Positions 18,301 to 28,097 are shown, counted from the first letter of the stretch. The stretch: DNA of 64,000 nt from Leptospira sp. WS39.C2 (GCF_040833965.1 NZ_CP162142.1:930001-994000); one strand, 5' to 3'. Notes: generated by a model from the letters alone, not told the origin. Numbers and translations are program-made.

Positions 18301-18645
18301 ATGAAAGGATTTGTTGGTCTATGCTTTTTTTTACCAGGAATCATTTTCGCTGAAATAAATCCTTGGAACCTGAGACCAGACGTTAGAATATTAACTAGAA
18401 AAGAAGTTTCGCATATCGTATTTGAAAAACGTCCCGACCACTATCGGGTCACTCTTATAGTTTCGGAACGTTTCCCTTACAATTATAAAGCAATGTCCCA
18501 TCCTTTTTATTTTAAAATGGAAGATGAGAAAAAAGCAATGGAACTTGCGAATCAAATGGACAAGTTTTTGGACACAGGAAAAAGTTTCACCATCACCTTG
18601 AATGGATCAGAAATCCAAACTTTGGTGTGGGGAGAACCCGATTGA
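18301..18645 (+). CDS. Small secreted protein, unknown function
   Basis: The protein is 114 residues with a clear signal peptide (MKGFVGLCFFLPGIIFAE). The mature part is short, with alternating charged and aromatic residues (HYRVTLIVSERF) and no domain I recognise. There is no ribosome site before the ATG; with the candidate sigma-28 promoter just upstream the message could be almost leaderless. Its TGA overlaps the likely TTG start of the phosphatase gene (TTGA), so the two should be translationally coupled. Confidence 0.65.
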   Translation: MKGFVGLCFFLPGIIFAEINPWNLRPDVRILTRKEVSHIVFEKRPDHYRVTLIVSERFPYNYKAMSHPFYFKMEDEKKAMELANQMDKFLDTGKSFTITLNGSEIQTLVWGEPD

Positions 18646-20009
18646 CTCGTTCGTTTTATATTTACTTTAAAGAAATTTTTCACAAACCAACCAGACAAGA
18701 ATGGGATATTTTAAAACTAGCCGAACCACGGTTTGATAAAGAATATACATATTCTGTATTTTTAACTCATTTCATTGTTTATAGTTTACTCTTTGTTCCT
18801 CCATTTTCAGAAATTCAATGGGATATCCTTCCTTATTTACTCGGAGTTACAATCTTACGATTTATTTTGTTATTACAATTTTATACAAAATCCATTCCTT
18901 TGGGAAAGGTCATTTATTTTAGCGGATTCATTGCAGATGGTTTGGTTTATCTGGTTTTTTTAAAGGGAATCCAATCATTTCCTACCATAGGAAACTTTTA
19001 TCTTTTAAATTCTTATCTCATGACCTTTATCATTCCTATTTTACTCTACAGTACACGACTCAATCCTTTTGGTTGTGTTTTGAACGCTTTGTATCTTTCC
19101 TTCTTTCATATCACTTATATTTACCAACTTCCCATACAACTCCTAGACAAATCATCCTACTTCAGCCAATATTTTTTAGTAATTGTTTATGCTGGCAGTG
19201 CTCTTCTTGGCGTTGTTTTTGTTTTTAATAAAAGAAAAGATACAACAGATGTGTACAGTTTGTCCGAAGAAAAACGATTTATGTTACAAGAATTGGAACT
19301 GGCAAAACGAGTGCAAGATGCACTTTTCCCAGGGAATGTCAAAATTCCAAACTTAACTTTTACCTTTTATCGAAAAAGTCCAAATGTAATTGGTGGTGAC
19401 TTTTTTGATTTCGTACAACTCAGGGAAGGAAACGTAGGGGTGTTTTTAACGGATGTTGCGGGACATGGGATTTCATCTGCCATGGTTGCCTCTATCATGA
19501 AAGTACTTGTTTCTACGATTCCATATCGATTCAAAACAGCCCCAGCAAGGCTTATGGATTATTTAGATGATCGATTGACCAATGATTTAAACAAATACCA
19601 TGCTTCCGCAATTTATTTGTTTTTTGATTTCATTGAAAAAAAACTAACGATAGGAAATGCAGGTCATCCATATCTTATTTTAGCAAAAAAAGACGAAGAG
19701 TTCCATGAATTAGAAACCCAAGGAGCCATCCTTGGGTTCAATATCAAAATACCTCCCATCTCTGAAAAAACTCTACCCATTACAAAAGGTGACAGATTTT
19801 TTATCTATACAGATGGGCTCATCGAATCAATGGACCATGAAGGGAAATGTTTAGAAACAGAGGGTTTACTTGCCTTACTCAATCGACATAGAAAGAGTGA
19901 AAACGTCAAAGATCTGGAAAACAATATCCTTTATGAACTCAAAACCAAGTTCGGTTTAGACACTTTTTCAGATGACACCATGTTCCTCATATTGGAAGTA
20001 GAAGAATAA
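18642..20009 (+). CDS. Membrane PP2C-type (SpoIIE/RsbU-like) serine phosphatase
   Basis: Five to six transmembrane helices (about 25-200) are followed by a SpoIIE-type phosphatase domain: ELAKRVQDALFPG leads into VIGGDFFDF (metal Asp), LTDVAGHGISSAMVAS, then YTDGLIES and FSDDTMFLIL with the remaining metal-binding Asps. Such enzymes dephosphorylate anti-anti-sigma (STAS) proteins in partner-switching pathways. I chose the TTG at 18642, inside the previous stop codon, because GGGGAG lies 7 bases before it; a GTG at 18627 would add five residues. No STAS or anti-sigma gene is nearby, so its target is elsewhere. Confidence 0.85.
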   Translation: MTRSFYIYFKEIFHKPTRQEWDILKLAEPRFDKEYTYSVFLTHFIVYSLLFVPPFSEIQWDILPYLLGVTILRFILLLQFYTKSIPLGKVIYFSGFIADGLVYLVFLKGIQSFPTIGNFYLLNSYLMTFIIPILLYSTRLNPFGCVLNALYLSFFHITYIYQLPIQLLDKSSYFSQYFLVIVYAGSALLGVVFVFNKRKDTTDVYSLSEEKRFMLQELELAKRVQDALFPGNVKIPNLTFTFYRKSPNVIGGDFFDFVQLREGNVGVFLTDVAGHGISSAMVASIMKVLVSTIPYRFKTAPARLMDYLDDRLTNDLNKYHASAIYLFFDFIEKKLTIGNAGHPYLILAKKDEEFHELETQGAILGFNIKIPPISEKTLPITKGDRFFIYTDGLIESMDHEGKCLETEGLLALLNRHRKSENVKDLENNILYELKTKFGLDTFSDDTMFLILEVEE

Positions 20010-20020
20010 GGAGAAATCAT

Positions 20021-20785
20021 TTGTCTTTTTTAGAGATCCAAATTAAATCCAATTTTGCCCTAGTCACCATCAAAAGACCCGAGGCTCTCAATGCCTTAAA
20101 CGATGTTGTAATCACTGAAATCGGTGAGATGGTTGATACATTAGAATCCAATTCACAAGTAAGAGGGTTCATTCTAACTGGGGAAGGTAAGGCTTTTGTC
20201 GCAGGAGCAGACATAGCCAAAATGAAAGAGTTCAATGTAAAAGAAGGTCAAACATTTTCTGAACTCGGACAAACTGTATTTCGCAAAATGGAATTATCAG
20301 GACTCATTTCCATCGCTGCTATCAATGGGTTTTGCCTTGGTGGAGGAATGGAATTGGCTATGGCATGTGACATTCGTTATGCGTCTACTGCCGCTAAATT
20401 AGGACTTCCTGAAGTTACGTTAGGTTTACTCCCTGGGTTTGGTGGATCACAAAGACTCCCAAGGCTCATTGGTGTGGGAAGAGCAACAGAACTCATTTTA
20501 TCTGGTGATATGATTTCATCGGAAGAAGGTTACCGTTTAGGACTAATCAATAAGGTTTGTGATCCAGCTGAACTTTTAAATGAATCTGAAAAAACACTTT
20601 CCACCATTTTGTCTAGAGGGCCTAACGCGATAAAGGCGGCAAAAACTGCTATTCGTCAAGGTTTAGAGACAAATATGGACCGTGGATTAGAATGGGAAAA
20701 ACAATTGTTTGGTGGAAGATTCGCAGACAAAGAAACAAAAGAAGGTCTTTCTGCTTTTCTCGAAAAACGAAAACCTAATTTTTAA
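20021..20785 (+). CDS. Enoyl-CoA hydratase/isomerase family protein
   Basis: This is a crotonase-fold enzyme, probably hydrating enoyl-CoA in beta-oxidation; leptospires live on long-chain fatty acids. The oxyanion-hole segments GKAFVAGADIAKM and GFCLGGGMELA are present, and both acidic residues of true hydratases are kept (Glu in GGMELAMACD and Glu in GLPEVTLGLLPGFGG). Length 254 is typical. The start is TTG at 20021, supported by AAGGAGA 6 bases upstream. It follows the phosphatase gene by 11 bases and may share its transcript. The exact chain-length preference is unknown. Confidence 0.88.
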   Translation: MSFLEIQIKSNFALVTIKRPEALNALNDVVITEIGEMVDTLESNSQVRGFILTGEGKAFVAGADIAKMKEFNVKEGQTFSELGQTVFRKMELSGLISIAAINGFCLGGGMELAMACDIRYASTAAKLGLPEVTLGLLPGFGGSQRLPRLIGVGRATELILSGDMISSEEGYRLGLINKVCDPAELLNESEKTLSTILSRGPNAIKAAKTAIRQGLETNMDRGLEWEKQLFGGRFADKETKEGLSAFLEKRKPNF

Positions 20786-20796
20786 GGTATAAAATT

Positions 20797-21261
20797 ATGA
20801 TAACACGGTCATTTTTCTTACTCATTTTATTTTGGGGAGTGTATTGTAAACAAGCGGAATCCTTTCCGTCTCAAACAAACACTCCTGAAATTATCTTTGG
20901 GAGTGTGGCTGACCGTGTTTTAAAACTGGAGATCGCGAATACCCCCTCCACCCGTGCCACAGGACTTATGTACCGCACAAAACTTGGGGAAGATGAGGGC
21001 ATGCTCTTTGTATTCCCAAAACCTGATTATTTAAATTTTTGGATGAAAAACACTCTCATCCCTTTGTCGATTGGTTATTTTTCAGAAGATATGCGACTTT
21101 TAGAATCATTCGATATGAAACCGAACCAAACTGATGAGGTGTACAACGCAAGAAAACCAGCGATGTATGCTTTGGAGGTGAACCAAGGTTGGTTTGCCAA
21201 ACATAAAATCGGAAAAGATGCGGTCCTCACCTTAGAACGGAAAGTTTCCGCAAAAGACTAA
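20797..21261 (+). CDS. DUF192 family secreted protein
   Basis: This exported protein of 154 residues has an N-terminal hydrophobic stretch ending at VYCKQ, which may be a weak lipobox or an ordinary signal peptide. The mature part is a single DUF192 domain: VELxIA-like strand, then STRATGLMYRTKLGEDEGMLFVFPKP and FWMKNTLIPLSIGYF, the family's hallmark. Biochemical function is not established for the family. It begins 11 bases after the enoyl-CoA hydratase gene. Confidence 0.85.
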   Translation: MITRSFFLLILFWGVYCKQAESFPSQTNTPEIIFGSVADRVLKLEIANTPSTRATGLMYRTKLGEDEGMLFVFPKPDYLNFWMKNTLIPLSIGYFSEDMRLLESFDMKPNQTDEVYNARKPAMYALEVNQGWFAKHKIGKDAVLTLERKVSAKD

Positions 21262-21313
21262 ATTTTCTCTTTTTACTTGAATCCTCACTTCGAGGTGTTT
21301 ACCATTTCGAAAC

Positions 21314-23827
21314 ATGGTAGTCAACAACTCTCGATTGATCAATTTATTATCCGAAGAACAAAAAGCCGATTTGGCTTCGATGGAAAAACAATTTGCTCAT
21401 CACTTAGAGTATACCATTGGAAAAAATCGTTATAATTTAAAAAACGAAGACATTTACAAAGCCCTTGGTCATACGATACGAGATTTCCTAATTGATCGTC
21501 TGAATTTTACACAAGAACGGTATCGAGAACAAAACCCCAAAAAAGTTTATTATTTCTCCTTAGAATTTCTAATGGGTCGAACTCTTATGAATGCTCTCAT
21601 CAATCTTGGTTTGTACGAAACCATCCAAGAAATGTTACGTGGGATTGGATTTGAGTTAACAGATGTTTTAGAATTTGAAACAGATGCAGGTTTAGGAAAT
21701 GGGGGACTTGGTAGGCTTGCAGCCTGTTTTTTGGATTCGATGGCGACTCTAAATGTCCCAGGATTTGGGTATGGGATTCGGTATGATTATGGAATCTTCA
21801 ACCAAATCATAGCCAATGGTAGCCAATTGGAAATGCCAGACCATTGGGACGCGGATGGGGTTCCTTACGAAGTGGTAAGGTCAGATATTTCTTTTTCAGT
21901 TGGATTCTTTGGTCACACAGAAACTCGCGTGTCAGGTAAAGGTAAAATCCAACACGATTGGGTGCCAGATGAAACGGTCCTAGCTTCAGCCCATGACTAT
22001 CCCATCCCTGGATTTAACACAAGTACGGTGAACTACCTTAGGCTTTGGGCAGCAAAGTCTTCAGAAGAATTCAATTTAGATTATTTTAACCATGGCGATT
22101 ATATGAAAGCCGTACAGGACAAATCCATTTCTGAAAATATTTCAAAAGTATTATACCCTAATGATACCACCGAACAAGGAAAGGTGTTACGTCTCAAACA
22201 ACAATACTTTATGGTTTGTGCTTCCTTACAAGACATCCTAATCCAATTTCGAGAATTCAAATACAACTTAAAGGAACTACCGGATTTTATCGCTATCCAG
22301 TTGAATGATACTCACCCAAGTATAGGAATTGCCGAACTCATGCGAGTTTTTTTAGACAATGAAGAAATGGATTGGGACCAAGCCTGGGAAATTGTCACTA
22401 AGGTATTTTCATACACCAACCATACTGTTTTACCAGAAGCCTTGGAATCTTGGCGGGTAGAGTTATTTGAAAAACTATTACCAAGGCATTTGGAAATCAT
22501 TTACGAAATCAACCATCGATTTTTAACTGAAGTTCGTAACAAATGTATTCTCACTGAAGCTGAAATCCAACAAGTGAGTATCATCGAAGAAGGAAACGAA
22601 AAACGAGTGAGGATGGCAAACTTAGCTGTCATTGGATCCTTCCGTGTGAATGGAGTTGCCGCTTTACATTCCGACTTAATCCAAAAAACAATCTTTCACG
22701 CATTTACCAAAGTTTTCCCTGAAAAGTTTAATAACAAAACCAATGGAATCACACCAAGACGATGGTTATTACAATCGAACCCAAGCCTTGCTAATTTGAT
22801 TTCTAAAAAAATAGGGAATGAATTCACAACCAACTTATACAAGTTAAAGGATCTTGAGCAGTATGTAGAAGATCCAGATTTTCAGAACGATTGGAAAAAA
22901 GTTAAGTTTACTGCTAAAAATGAACTCGCAAGGCTCATCAAAAGTGAAACTGGGATTACAATTGATCCAAATTCAATGATTGATGTGCAAATCAAACGTT
23001 TTCACGAATACAAACGCCAACTGCTAAATATCCTACGAGTGATTGCTTTGTATCGTAGGATTAAAGAAAATCCAAATGCAGAGATCACTCCCCGTACTGT
23101 TGTTTTTGGTGGAAAGGCAGCACCTGGGTATTATATGGCAAAACTCATCATAAAACTCATCAATAATGTTGCTTGGGTTGTGAACCGCGATAAGGATGTG
23201 GCCGAACGTTTGAAAGTGGTTTTTATTCCAAACTACCGAGTTAGCCTTGCTGAAAAAATCATACCTGGCAGTAATTTGTCGGAACAAATTTCCACTGCAG
23301 GTACAGAGGCCTCCGGTACTAGTAACATGAAATTTATGTTAAACGGAGCTTTGACCATTGGAACTTTGGATGGTGCCAATGTGGAGATATTGGAAGAAGT
23401 TGGGGAAGAAAACATTTATATTTTTGGTCTCCATACCGAAGAAGTGTTTCGGATGAAAGAAGCAGGATACAGACCAACAGACCATATCCACAAAAACGAA
23501 GACCTTCATCGTATCCTTTTAATGATTCGTGAGAATTTTTTCTCCATGGGGGAACCTGGTGTTTTTGGCCCTATTTACGATAGTTTGTTTTACACAGACA
23601 ATTACCTACTTATGGCTGATTTTACCTCTTACGACGAGACCCAAAATCGAGTGGCACGTGATTTCCTTGATGAAACCAACTGGACCAAAAAATCCATCCT
23701 AAATGTAGCTCGTTCGGGTAAATTTTCCTCTGACCGCACCATCCGGGAGTATGCCAAGGAGATTTGGAAGGTCCCCCTTCTTGACACAATTCCACCCCAA
23801 ACGATCTACAAATTGCCACAAAACTGA
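21314..23827 (+). CDS. glgP: Glycogen/alpha-glucan phosphorylase
   Basis: It releases glucose-1-phosphate from alpha-1,4-glucans using phosphate and PLP. Length 837 fits the bacterial/mammalian long type. Visible landmarks: FSLEFLMGRTLMNALINL near the N-terminus, DAGLGNGGLGRLAACF, the catalytic-site FNNKTNGITPRRWL, VFGGKAAPGYYMAK, and the PLP-binding Lys673 in EASGTSNMKFMLNGAL. No other glg genes are next to it. The downstream receiver gene starts 49 bases on. Confidence 0.96.
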   Translation: MVVNNSRLINLLSEEQKADLASMEKQFAHHLEYTIGKNRYNLKNEDIYKALGHTIRDFLIDRLNFTQERYREQNPKKVYYFSLEFLMGRTLMNALINLGLYETIQEMLRGIGFELTDVLEFETDAGLGNGGLGRLAACFLDSMATLNVPGFGYGIRYDYGIFNQIIANGSQLEMPDHWDADGVPYEVVRSDISFSVGFFGHTETRVSGKGKIQHDWVPDETVLASAHDYPIPGFNTSTVNYLRLWAAKSSEEFNLDYFNHGDYMKAVQDKSISENISKVLYPNDTTEQGKVLRLKQQYFMVCASLQDILIQFREFKYNLKELPDFIAIQLNDTHPSIGIAELMRVFLDNEEMDWDQAWEIVTKVFSYTNHTVLPEALESWRVELFEKLLPRHLEIIYEINHRFLTEVRNKCILTEAEIQQVSIIEEGNEKRVRMANLAVIGSFRVNGVAALHSDLIQKTIFHAFTKVFPEKFNNKTNGITPRRWLLQSNPSLANLISKKIGNEFTTNLYKLKDLEQYVEDPDFQNDWKKVKFTAKNELARLIKSETGITIDPNSMIDVQIKRFHEYKRQLLNILRVIALYRRIKENPNAEITPRTVVFGGKAAPGYYMAKLIIKLINNVAWVVNRDKDVAERLKVVFIPNYRVSLAEKIIPGSNLSEQISTAGTEASGTSNMKFMLNGALTIGTLDGANVEILEEVGEENIYIFGLHTEEVFRMKEAGYRPTDHIHKNEDLHRILLMIRENFFSMGEPGVFGPIYDSLFYTDNYLLMADFTSYDETQNRVARDFLDETNWTKKSILNVARSGKFSSDRTIREYAKEIWKVPLLDTIPPQTIYKLPQN

Positions 23828-23876
23828 ATCGACAACATAGAACGAAAGGATTATCGTTCCAAGGAAAGGGTTTCAA

Positions 23877-24350
23877 ATGAGTAAAGGTTATATTATATGT
23901 GTCGATGATGAAGTATCAGTGTTGGAAACGCTTGCGGAACAACTACTGGCTCGGTTTGGCGAATCCCATATCATCGAAACAGCGAGTAGCGCAGAAGAGG
24001 CACTTTCACTCATAGATGAAATCATTGGTAGCAACGATATTGTAGAACTCATCGTTTCCGACCAGGTGATGCCAGGAATGAAAGGGGATCGATTTTTGGA
24101 ACAGGTGCACCAACGCCTACCTGATGCGATCAAAATCCTTCTCACAGGGCAAGCGGGACTTGATTCTGCAATTTACGCCATCAATAATGGGGGGCTCAGT
24201 CGGTATGTCGAAAAACCTTGGAACATTGAAGAGTTATCCAAAGACATCAAAGACTTACTCGATAAGTTTCGCCAAAATTTGGAAAACCAACACCTCATCC
24301 AAGCGCTTAACCGTAGGATCCTCGAACTCGAAGCAAACCAACCGAAATAA
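23877..24350 (+). CDS. Response regulator with receiver domain and short C-terminal coiled coil
   Basis: The receiver domain (1-125) has DDE at 10-12, the phosphoacceptor Asp in [12 protein letters not shown], the Thr in LLTGQAG and the Lys in VEKPWN, the pattern usual in receivers of the HD-GYP/RpfG-like group. About 30 helical residues follow ([19 protein letters not shown]), with no effector domain. AAGGAAAGGG lies 6 bases before the ATG. No kinase is adjacent. The 3' end is closely linked with the HEAT-repeat gene. Confidence 0.9.
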   Translation: MSKGYIICVDDEVSVLETLAEQLLARFGESHIIETASSAEEALSLIDEIIGSNDIVELIVSDQVMPGMKGDRFLEQVHQRLPDAIKILLTGQAGLDSAIYAINNGGLSRYVEKPWNIEELSKDIKDLLDKFRQNLENQHLIQALNRRILELEANQPK

Positions 24351-25407
24351 TTTCCTTTATTTTCTCCTTTTCGGAATTCTTTCTCTTTCTCCCATTTTAG
24401 GGAAAGAGAAAGACCTGACTCCCGAACAAATCTCCAAAAAAAAAGAAGTCCTTTCGAAAATGATTCGTTATGGCACAAGTCAAGAACGAAAACAAGCATT
24501 AGGTGAACTTTTGCGTTTTCCGAAAGAACAAGCAAATGAACTTTATGAATTGGTTGGAGAACAATTAAAAACAGAAAAGGACATGGGGATGAAAATTGTC
24601 CTACTGAAAACGGTAGGTGATCTGAACTTAAAAGAAAATCATACAACCATCATTTCCCTTTTTGAAGACCCGAATGAAGATGTGAATAAACAAGCTGTAA
24701 CTTCTGCAAAAAAAATGAAACTTGCTGAGGCTACAAATCCTCTTTTAGAGAAAGTTAAGAAGGAAGACTTCACTAAAAATTCAAACTCACTGACTTTGTA
24801 TATTAGTGCCCTTGCTGAATTACCTGATGGAAAAATAGCAGCTCCCTTTTTAGAAACTAAATTTCGAGAGAAGTTTAATAATGCTGACATACGTGGACAA
24901 ATTGCACTCTATTTTGGAACCGTTTTATACGCAGAAGCGGAGTCGGCTCTATTAGAAGTGGCTTTTGATGACATCCAACCAACAACACTTCGATGTTATT
25001 CGATGAATACCTTAGGAAAACTAAAATCAGAACAAGCAAAACCTAAGTTTTATGAATTATTAGATTCACTTAAAAAAACTTCCGGTAAATTAGATGCGAA
25101 AAAAGCACAGTCTCTAAAAATTTATGCCATTGGTGCTCTTGTGACCATGGGAGACAAAGAAGTTTTCCAAGAATTAAATGAGTTTGCTCGTGACGATGAT
25201 AGTATGGTTAGGTTACGTGCTATTGAATTTATGGGGAATTTGCGAGATCCCAAAGCCTTGGAATTATTGGAATACAAACGAGACCGCGATCCAAGTCCCA
25301 AAGTACAAAAGGCAGCTAAAAAAGCCATTGATATGATCAATGGGAAAGATACTCCCGCAGAAGATGAAAAATCCACGGAAGAAAAAACGGAAGAAGAACC
25401 AAAATGA
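24205..25407 (+). CDS. Secreted HEAT-repeat protein, start uncertain
   Basis: The stretch [18 protein letters not shown] (from about 24349) reads as a signal peptide, and the 300 residues after it are alpha-helical HEAT/armadillo-like repeats (for example [26 protein letters not shown]), ending in a Glu-rich tail. There is no ATG, GTG or TTG in this frame between 24229 and the hydrophobic segment. The nearest are a TTG at 24226 and the ATG at 24205 used here, both inside the receiver gene. Such repeats usually mediate protein binding. The real start may be a rare codon coupled to the receiver's stop. The end overlaps the next ATG by 4 bases (ATGA). Confidence 0.6.
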   Translation: MSKNLGTLKSYPKTSKTYSISFAKIWKTNTSSKRLTVGSSNSKQTNRNNFLYFLLFGILSLSPILGKEKDLTPEQISKKKEVLSKMIRYGTSQERKQALGELLRFPKEQANELYELVGEQLKTEKDMGMKIVLLKTVGDLNLKENHTTIISLFEDPNEDVNKQAVTSAKKMKLAEATNPLLEKVKKEDFTKNSNSLTLYISALAELPDGKIAAPFLETKFREKFNNADIRGQIALYFGTVLYAEAESALLEVAFDDIQPTTLRCYSMNTLGKLKSEQAKPKFYELLDSLKKTSGKLDAKKAQSLKIYAIGALVTMGDKEVFQELNEFARDDDSMVRLRAIEFMGNLRDPKALELLEYKRDRDPSPKVQKAAKKAIDMINGKDTPAEDEKSTEEKTEEEPK

Positions 25408-25991
25408 ATTTCCAAAGGATTATTGACTACCGTGTTGGAATGAAAAATTTTCCAAATCTCATCCTAATCCAGATAACTTGTTTCTGCCAAAAAACTTTTT
25501 CCTTTGTAAAAACATTCCTGATTTTTCTAAGTTTAGTTTTTTTAATTCCTAATTTATATGCGGAAACAGATTCGAAATACTCAGGTCCCATATCGCGCTC
25601 CGAAAAACGAATCTTAGATGGGAAACTGGAATTCCAAAAAACTGGGAATTTCCCATTGGAATGGAAATTGTATTTCAAAGCAAAACAAGGGGATTTTGTA
25701 GTTTTTTACGACTTAAATGGTGATGAAATCCATTTTCGTTATCGTAGGAATAAGTTTGATTTAGACGGTGAATTTTTTGTCAAAGATTTGTTTGTAGGCA
25801 ATCCTTATCTTGTGAAAGGGGAATGGATTGGGTATTATTATTATGTTGTAGATGAAAGAGGAAAACGATCTTCCTTACCTTCACCTAAAAAACTTCCAGG
25901 TGAAAAAAATGAAATTATCGATAAACAATCCATTCCAATTTTCCAACTCAAAGAATATGTGGAAATCAGGACAGATGATTTATTGTATTAA
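25404..25991 (+). CDS. Hypothetical exported protein
   Basis: The 195-residue protein has a long N-terminal region; a second ATG at 25440 gives a more compact leader, MKNFPNLILIQI, before the hydrophobic segment ending in PNLYAETD. The rest is Lys/Asp-rich with FYDLNGDEIHFRYRRN, suggesting a small beta-rich domain. I recognise no family. It overlaps the HEAT-repeat gene by 4 bases, so the two are coexpressed, and its end overlaps the convergent barrel-like gene by 4 bases. Confidence 0.6.
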   Translation: MNFQRIIDYRVGMKNFPNLILIQITCFCQKTFSFVKTFLIFLSLVFLIPNLYAETDSKYSGPISRSEKRILDGKLEFQKTGNFPLEWKLYFKAKQGDFVVFYDLNGDEIHFRYRRNKFDLDGEFFVKDLFVGNPYLVKGEWIGYYYYVVDERGKRSSLPSPKKLPGEKNEIIDKQSIPIFQLKEYVEIRTDDLLY

Positions 25992-27562
25992 ATTTCAATG
26001 AAATGCAAAAATTGAAAATTGATGAATAATATTGGGGTAGGTGAATTTTCTTTCTCCGAATAACTTACATTTAATGAAAGGAATGGACTCACATATTTTA
26101 GTTTGATGATTTCTTCTCTGTCCGTTAGGTTGATATTAAAATCGGATGCATAAGTCCAGTTTTCAAACCAAGCTCGTGTTTTTAAATTCCCTTCTCTAAA
26201 AATGGCGCTGAGTTCTAAAAGATGCCCTTGTAAGATTGGGATTGCAATTTTTCCTTCCCATTGCCCTCCCATTTCTCTTGATTCAAATCCGATAGAATAA
26301 ACTGTCCTTTCTTTTCTCCATTCATAAAAAAGTGCTCTTCCAATTTCTTTGTACTGGTAATTTCCGGATTCATAATATTGCCTATATCGGTAGAGGATGT
26401 TTCCAAAATTTGAAACTAAAATAGGGAAAAATCCAGAACCACCACTCTCGTAGCGGTGCCCTTCCATAGAGGAGAGACCTTCCCCTCCAAGAATGTATTT
26501 GTAACTGGCCCTCATATAACCTAAAGTTTGTGGGATTTCTGGTCGTATTTCTCCACTTGTTACATTCCCATACAAAAGGGGTGAGTCTCTATATACTGTG
26601 GAATCCAAAAAAAAATTAGAATTTTCTGATTCGGATTTTGTATACAAAAATCCAACTGATTCTTTGGGATGGAAAATTGATTCCGATTGGATTCTATGTT
26701 TACCAGCTTTTTTTAAATCGTAAGTATCATTTACAAATAAACTAGATTTGTTTTCACGAACAGACCACACACCCGAATAAGATTTGTTTGGTGATGTAAA
26801 ATAGATTCCTGGAGCATAAGAAAACCCTGGAGCGTAATAAACCCCGAACTCAAATGGATTGGTTTTATTCGGAAATTGATACCCAAAAAAATGGGAACTT
26901 TGAATGGATTGGGGGAGAGGTGAGTTTGGCCTGTCCATTTGTGAATAAAAATTTGGGTCTTTGGCAAAGTAAAAATGAGGGATGGGTTTATAACGATTGC
27001 CGGAAGTCAATCGAAAGGAATGAGCTTTTAGATCTATTCCGTAAAGGAAATCTTCATCTCTTTTTTCCAACGAAAACCTTTGTCCTTTTGTATACCCACC
27101 AAAAGCAAAAGATGAATGGTTCTTTTCTTCTCTAGGAAGGTATTGGACATCTAAGTTTTGGTGCCCAAGTCCAAGAAACAAATATTCTCTGAGGCCAAGA
27201 TCATAAGTCCCAACTTCCAAATGTTTTTGTTTTGTTGGAGATTCTTTCGGATGTTCCAATCCAAGATTTTTATGGGATTCTCTGTTTTGATACGGTTGGT
27301 TTGGCGAGTTTGGGAAATTGAGATTTTCCTCTTTCCAAAGTTTTGATACAAGGGCCGCTTCTTTCCCTTTGAGAGAACGCCTCCATTGGAAAAACTCATC
27401 CCTTGGGGCATTTGTCTTTTTTTTCCAGATGGCAACTAGTTTCGGTGAAAATCCGATTCGGAGTAGGGTTGCAACAGGGACGTCTTTTGGGGATTTTTCG
27501 CCAGCAAACAACGACTGTACGAAGATAAACCACAAAAATAGCGTAATTTTCTGCCAATCCAC
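25988..27562 (-). CDS. Hypothetical exported protein, probable beta-barrel
   Basis: A GTG at 27562 starts a good signal peptide (MDWQKITLFLWFIFVQSLFAG). Residues 25-110 are basic and helical; the remaining 400 are rich in aromatic residues and Gly with alternating patterns such as FEFGVYYAPGFSYAPGIYF, typical of an outer-membrane barrel. It ends in FLHFIEI rather than the usual aromatic, so barrel assignment is tentative. No family recognised. No strong ribosome site precedes the GTG. Confidence 0.55.
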   Translation of the reverse strand: MDWQKITLFLWFIFVQSLFAGEKSPKDVPVATLLRIGFSPKLVAIWKKKTNAPRDEFFQWRRSLKGKEAALVSKLWKEENLNFPNSPNQPYQNRESHKNLGLEHPKESPTKQKHLEVGTYDLGLREYLFLGLGHQNLDVQYLPREEKNHSSFAFGGYTKGQRFSLEKRDEDFLYGIDLKAHSFRLTSGNRYKPIPHFYFAKDPNFYSQMDRPNSPLPQSIQSSHFFGYQFPNKTNPFEFGVYYAPGFSYAPGIYFTSPNKSYSGVWSVRENKSSLFVNDTYDLKKAGKHRIQSESIFHPKESVGFLYTKSESENSNFFLDSTVYRDSPLLYGNVTSGEIRPEIPQTLGYMRASYKYILGGEGLSSMEGHRYESGGSGFFPILVSNFGNILYRYRQYYESGNYQYKEIGRALFYEWRKERTVYSIGFESREMGGQWEGKIAIPILQGHLLELSAIFREGNLKTRAWFENWTYASDFNINLTDREEIIKLKYVSPFLSLNVSYSEKENSPTPILFINFQFLHFIEI

Positions 27563-27838
27563 CAGGATTGGGGTCTGATTTTGTTCTTTTTTTCCCTCAT
27601 TCGGTTTGCTTTTTTTAAGAAAAGGGACATATTCTAAGGAACGGCGAAAAAAAAATCCACCTTGGGACGGGTTTTGTCCTATAGGAATGCTAAATTGTTA
27701 ATACAAACCGATAAAAACGTGAAAAAAATATTGACTTAACTTCTCATATGTTAAGTAGTGTAAACAAGCGTTTAGTATATTATTGGTATTATTTTTTAGT
27801 TTTATGTCGTCTAACATGATGACGGGGAGGAAAAACCT
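27563..27838. other. Intergenic region with possible regulatory inverted repeat
   Basis: This gap holds an AT-rich stretch between divergent genes. CTTAAC (27735-27740) and GTTAAG (27750-27755) form an inverted repeat with a 9-base spacer, overlapping a TTGACT (27731-27736) that could be a -35 box for the small gene at 27839; no convincing -10 box follows at the right distance. Nothing else was seen. Confidence 0.3.
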
Positions 27839-28054
27839 ATGATCGTTCGATCCATCCAACAACCCGCTTACAACCGCCATAAGGATTCTGGTCTCGCAGG
27901 CCAAGGTCCTAAAAAGGGATTTGCCCAAAACCAATCCGGAAAAACCTTCGAAGAGTATCTCATGGAAGCGTTCCAAGGTGAGGTGGTCCAAAATGGAAAT
28001 TGGGTATCACCCAACCTATCTGACTTAGGCCAAAAGAACCTAAAGAAGATGTAA
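27839..28054 (+). CDS. Small basic protein, unknown function
   Basis: This is a 71-residue polar protein (KTFEEYLMEAFQGEVV in the middle) with no membrane segment or known motif. GGGGAGG lies 8 bases before the ATG, the best ribosome site in this part of the window, which supports a real gene. It sits ahead of the polysaccharide exporter genes and is separated from them by a stem-loop. The role is unknown; no cysteine or metal site is present. Confidence 0.6.
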   Translation: MIVRSIQQPAYNRHKDSGLAGQGPKKGFAQNQSGKTFEEYLMEAFQGEVVQNGNWVSPNLSDLGQKNLKKM

Positions 28055-28062
28055 TTTATACA

Positions 28063-28097
28063 TCCCTGGTTTCTGGTCTAGAATCAGAACCTAGGGA
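28063..28097 (+). promoter_or_regulatory. Stem-loop between the small gene and the ABC exporter
   Basis: Two 13-base arms (28063-28075 and 28085-28097) pair with one mismatch and one G-U around a 9-base loop. No T-run follows, so it is not a classic terminator. It could act as a partial terminator, an RNA processing or stability site, or a leader element of the exporter mRNA. Confidence 0.4.
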
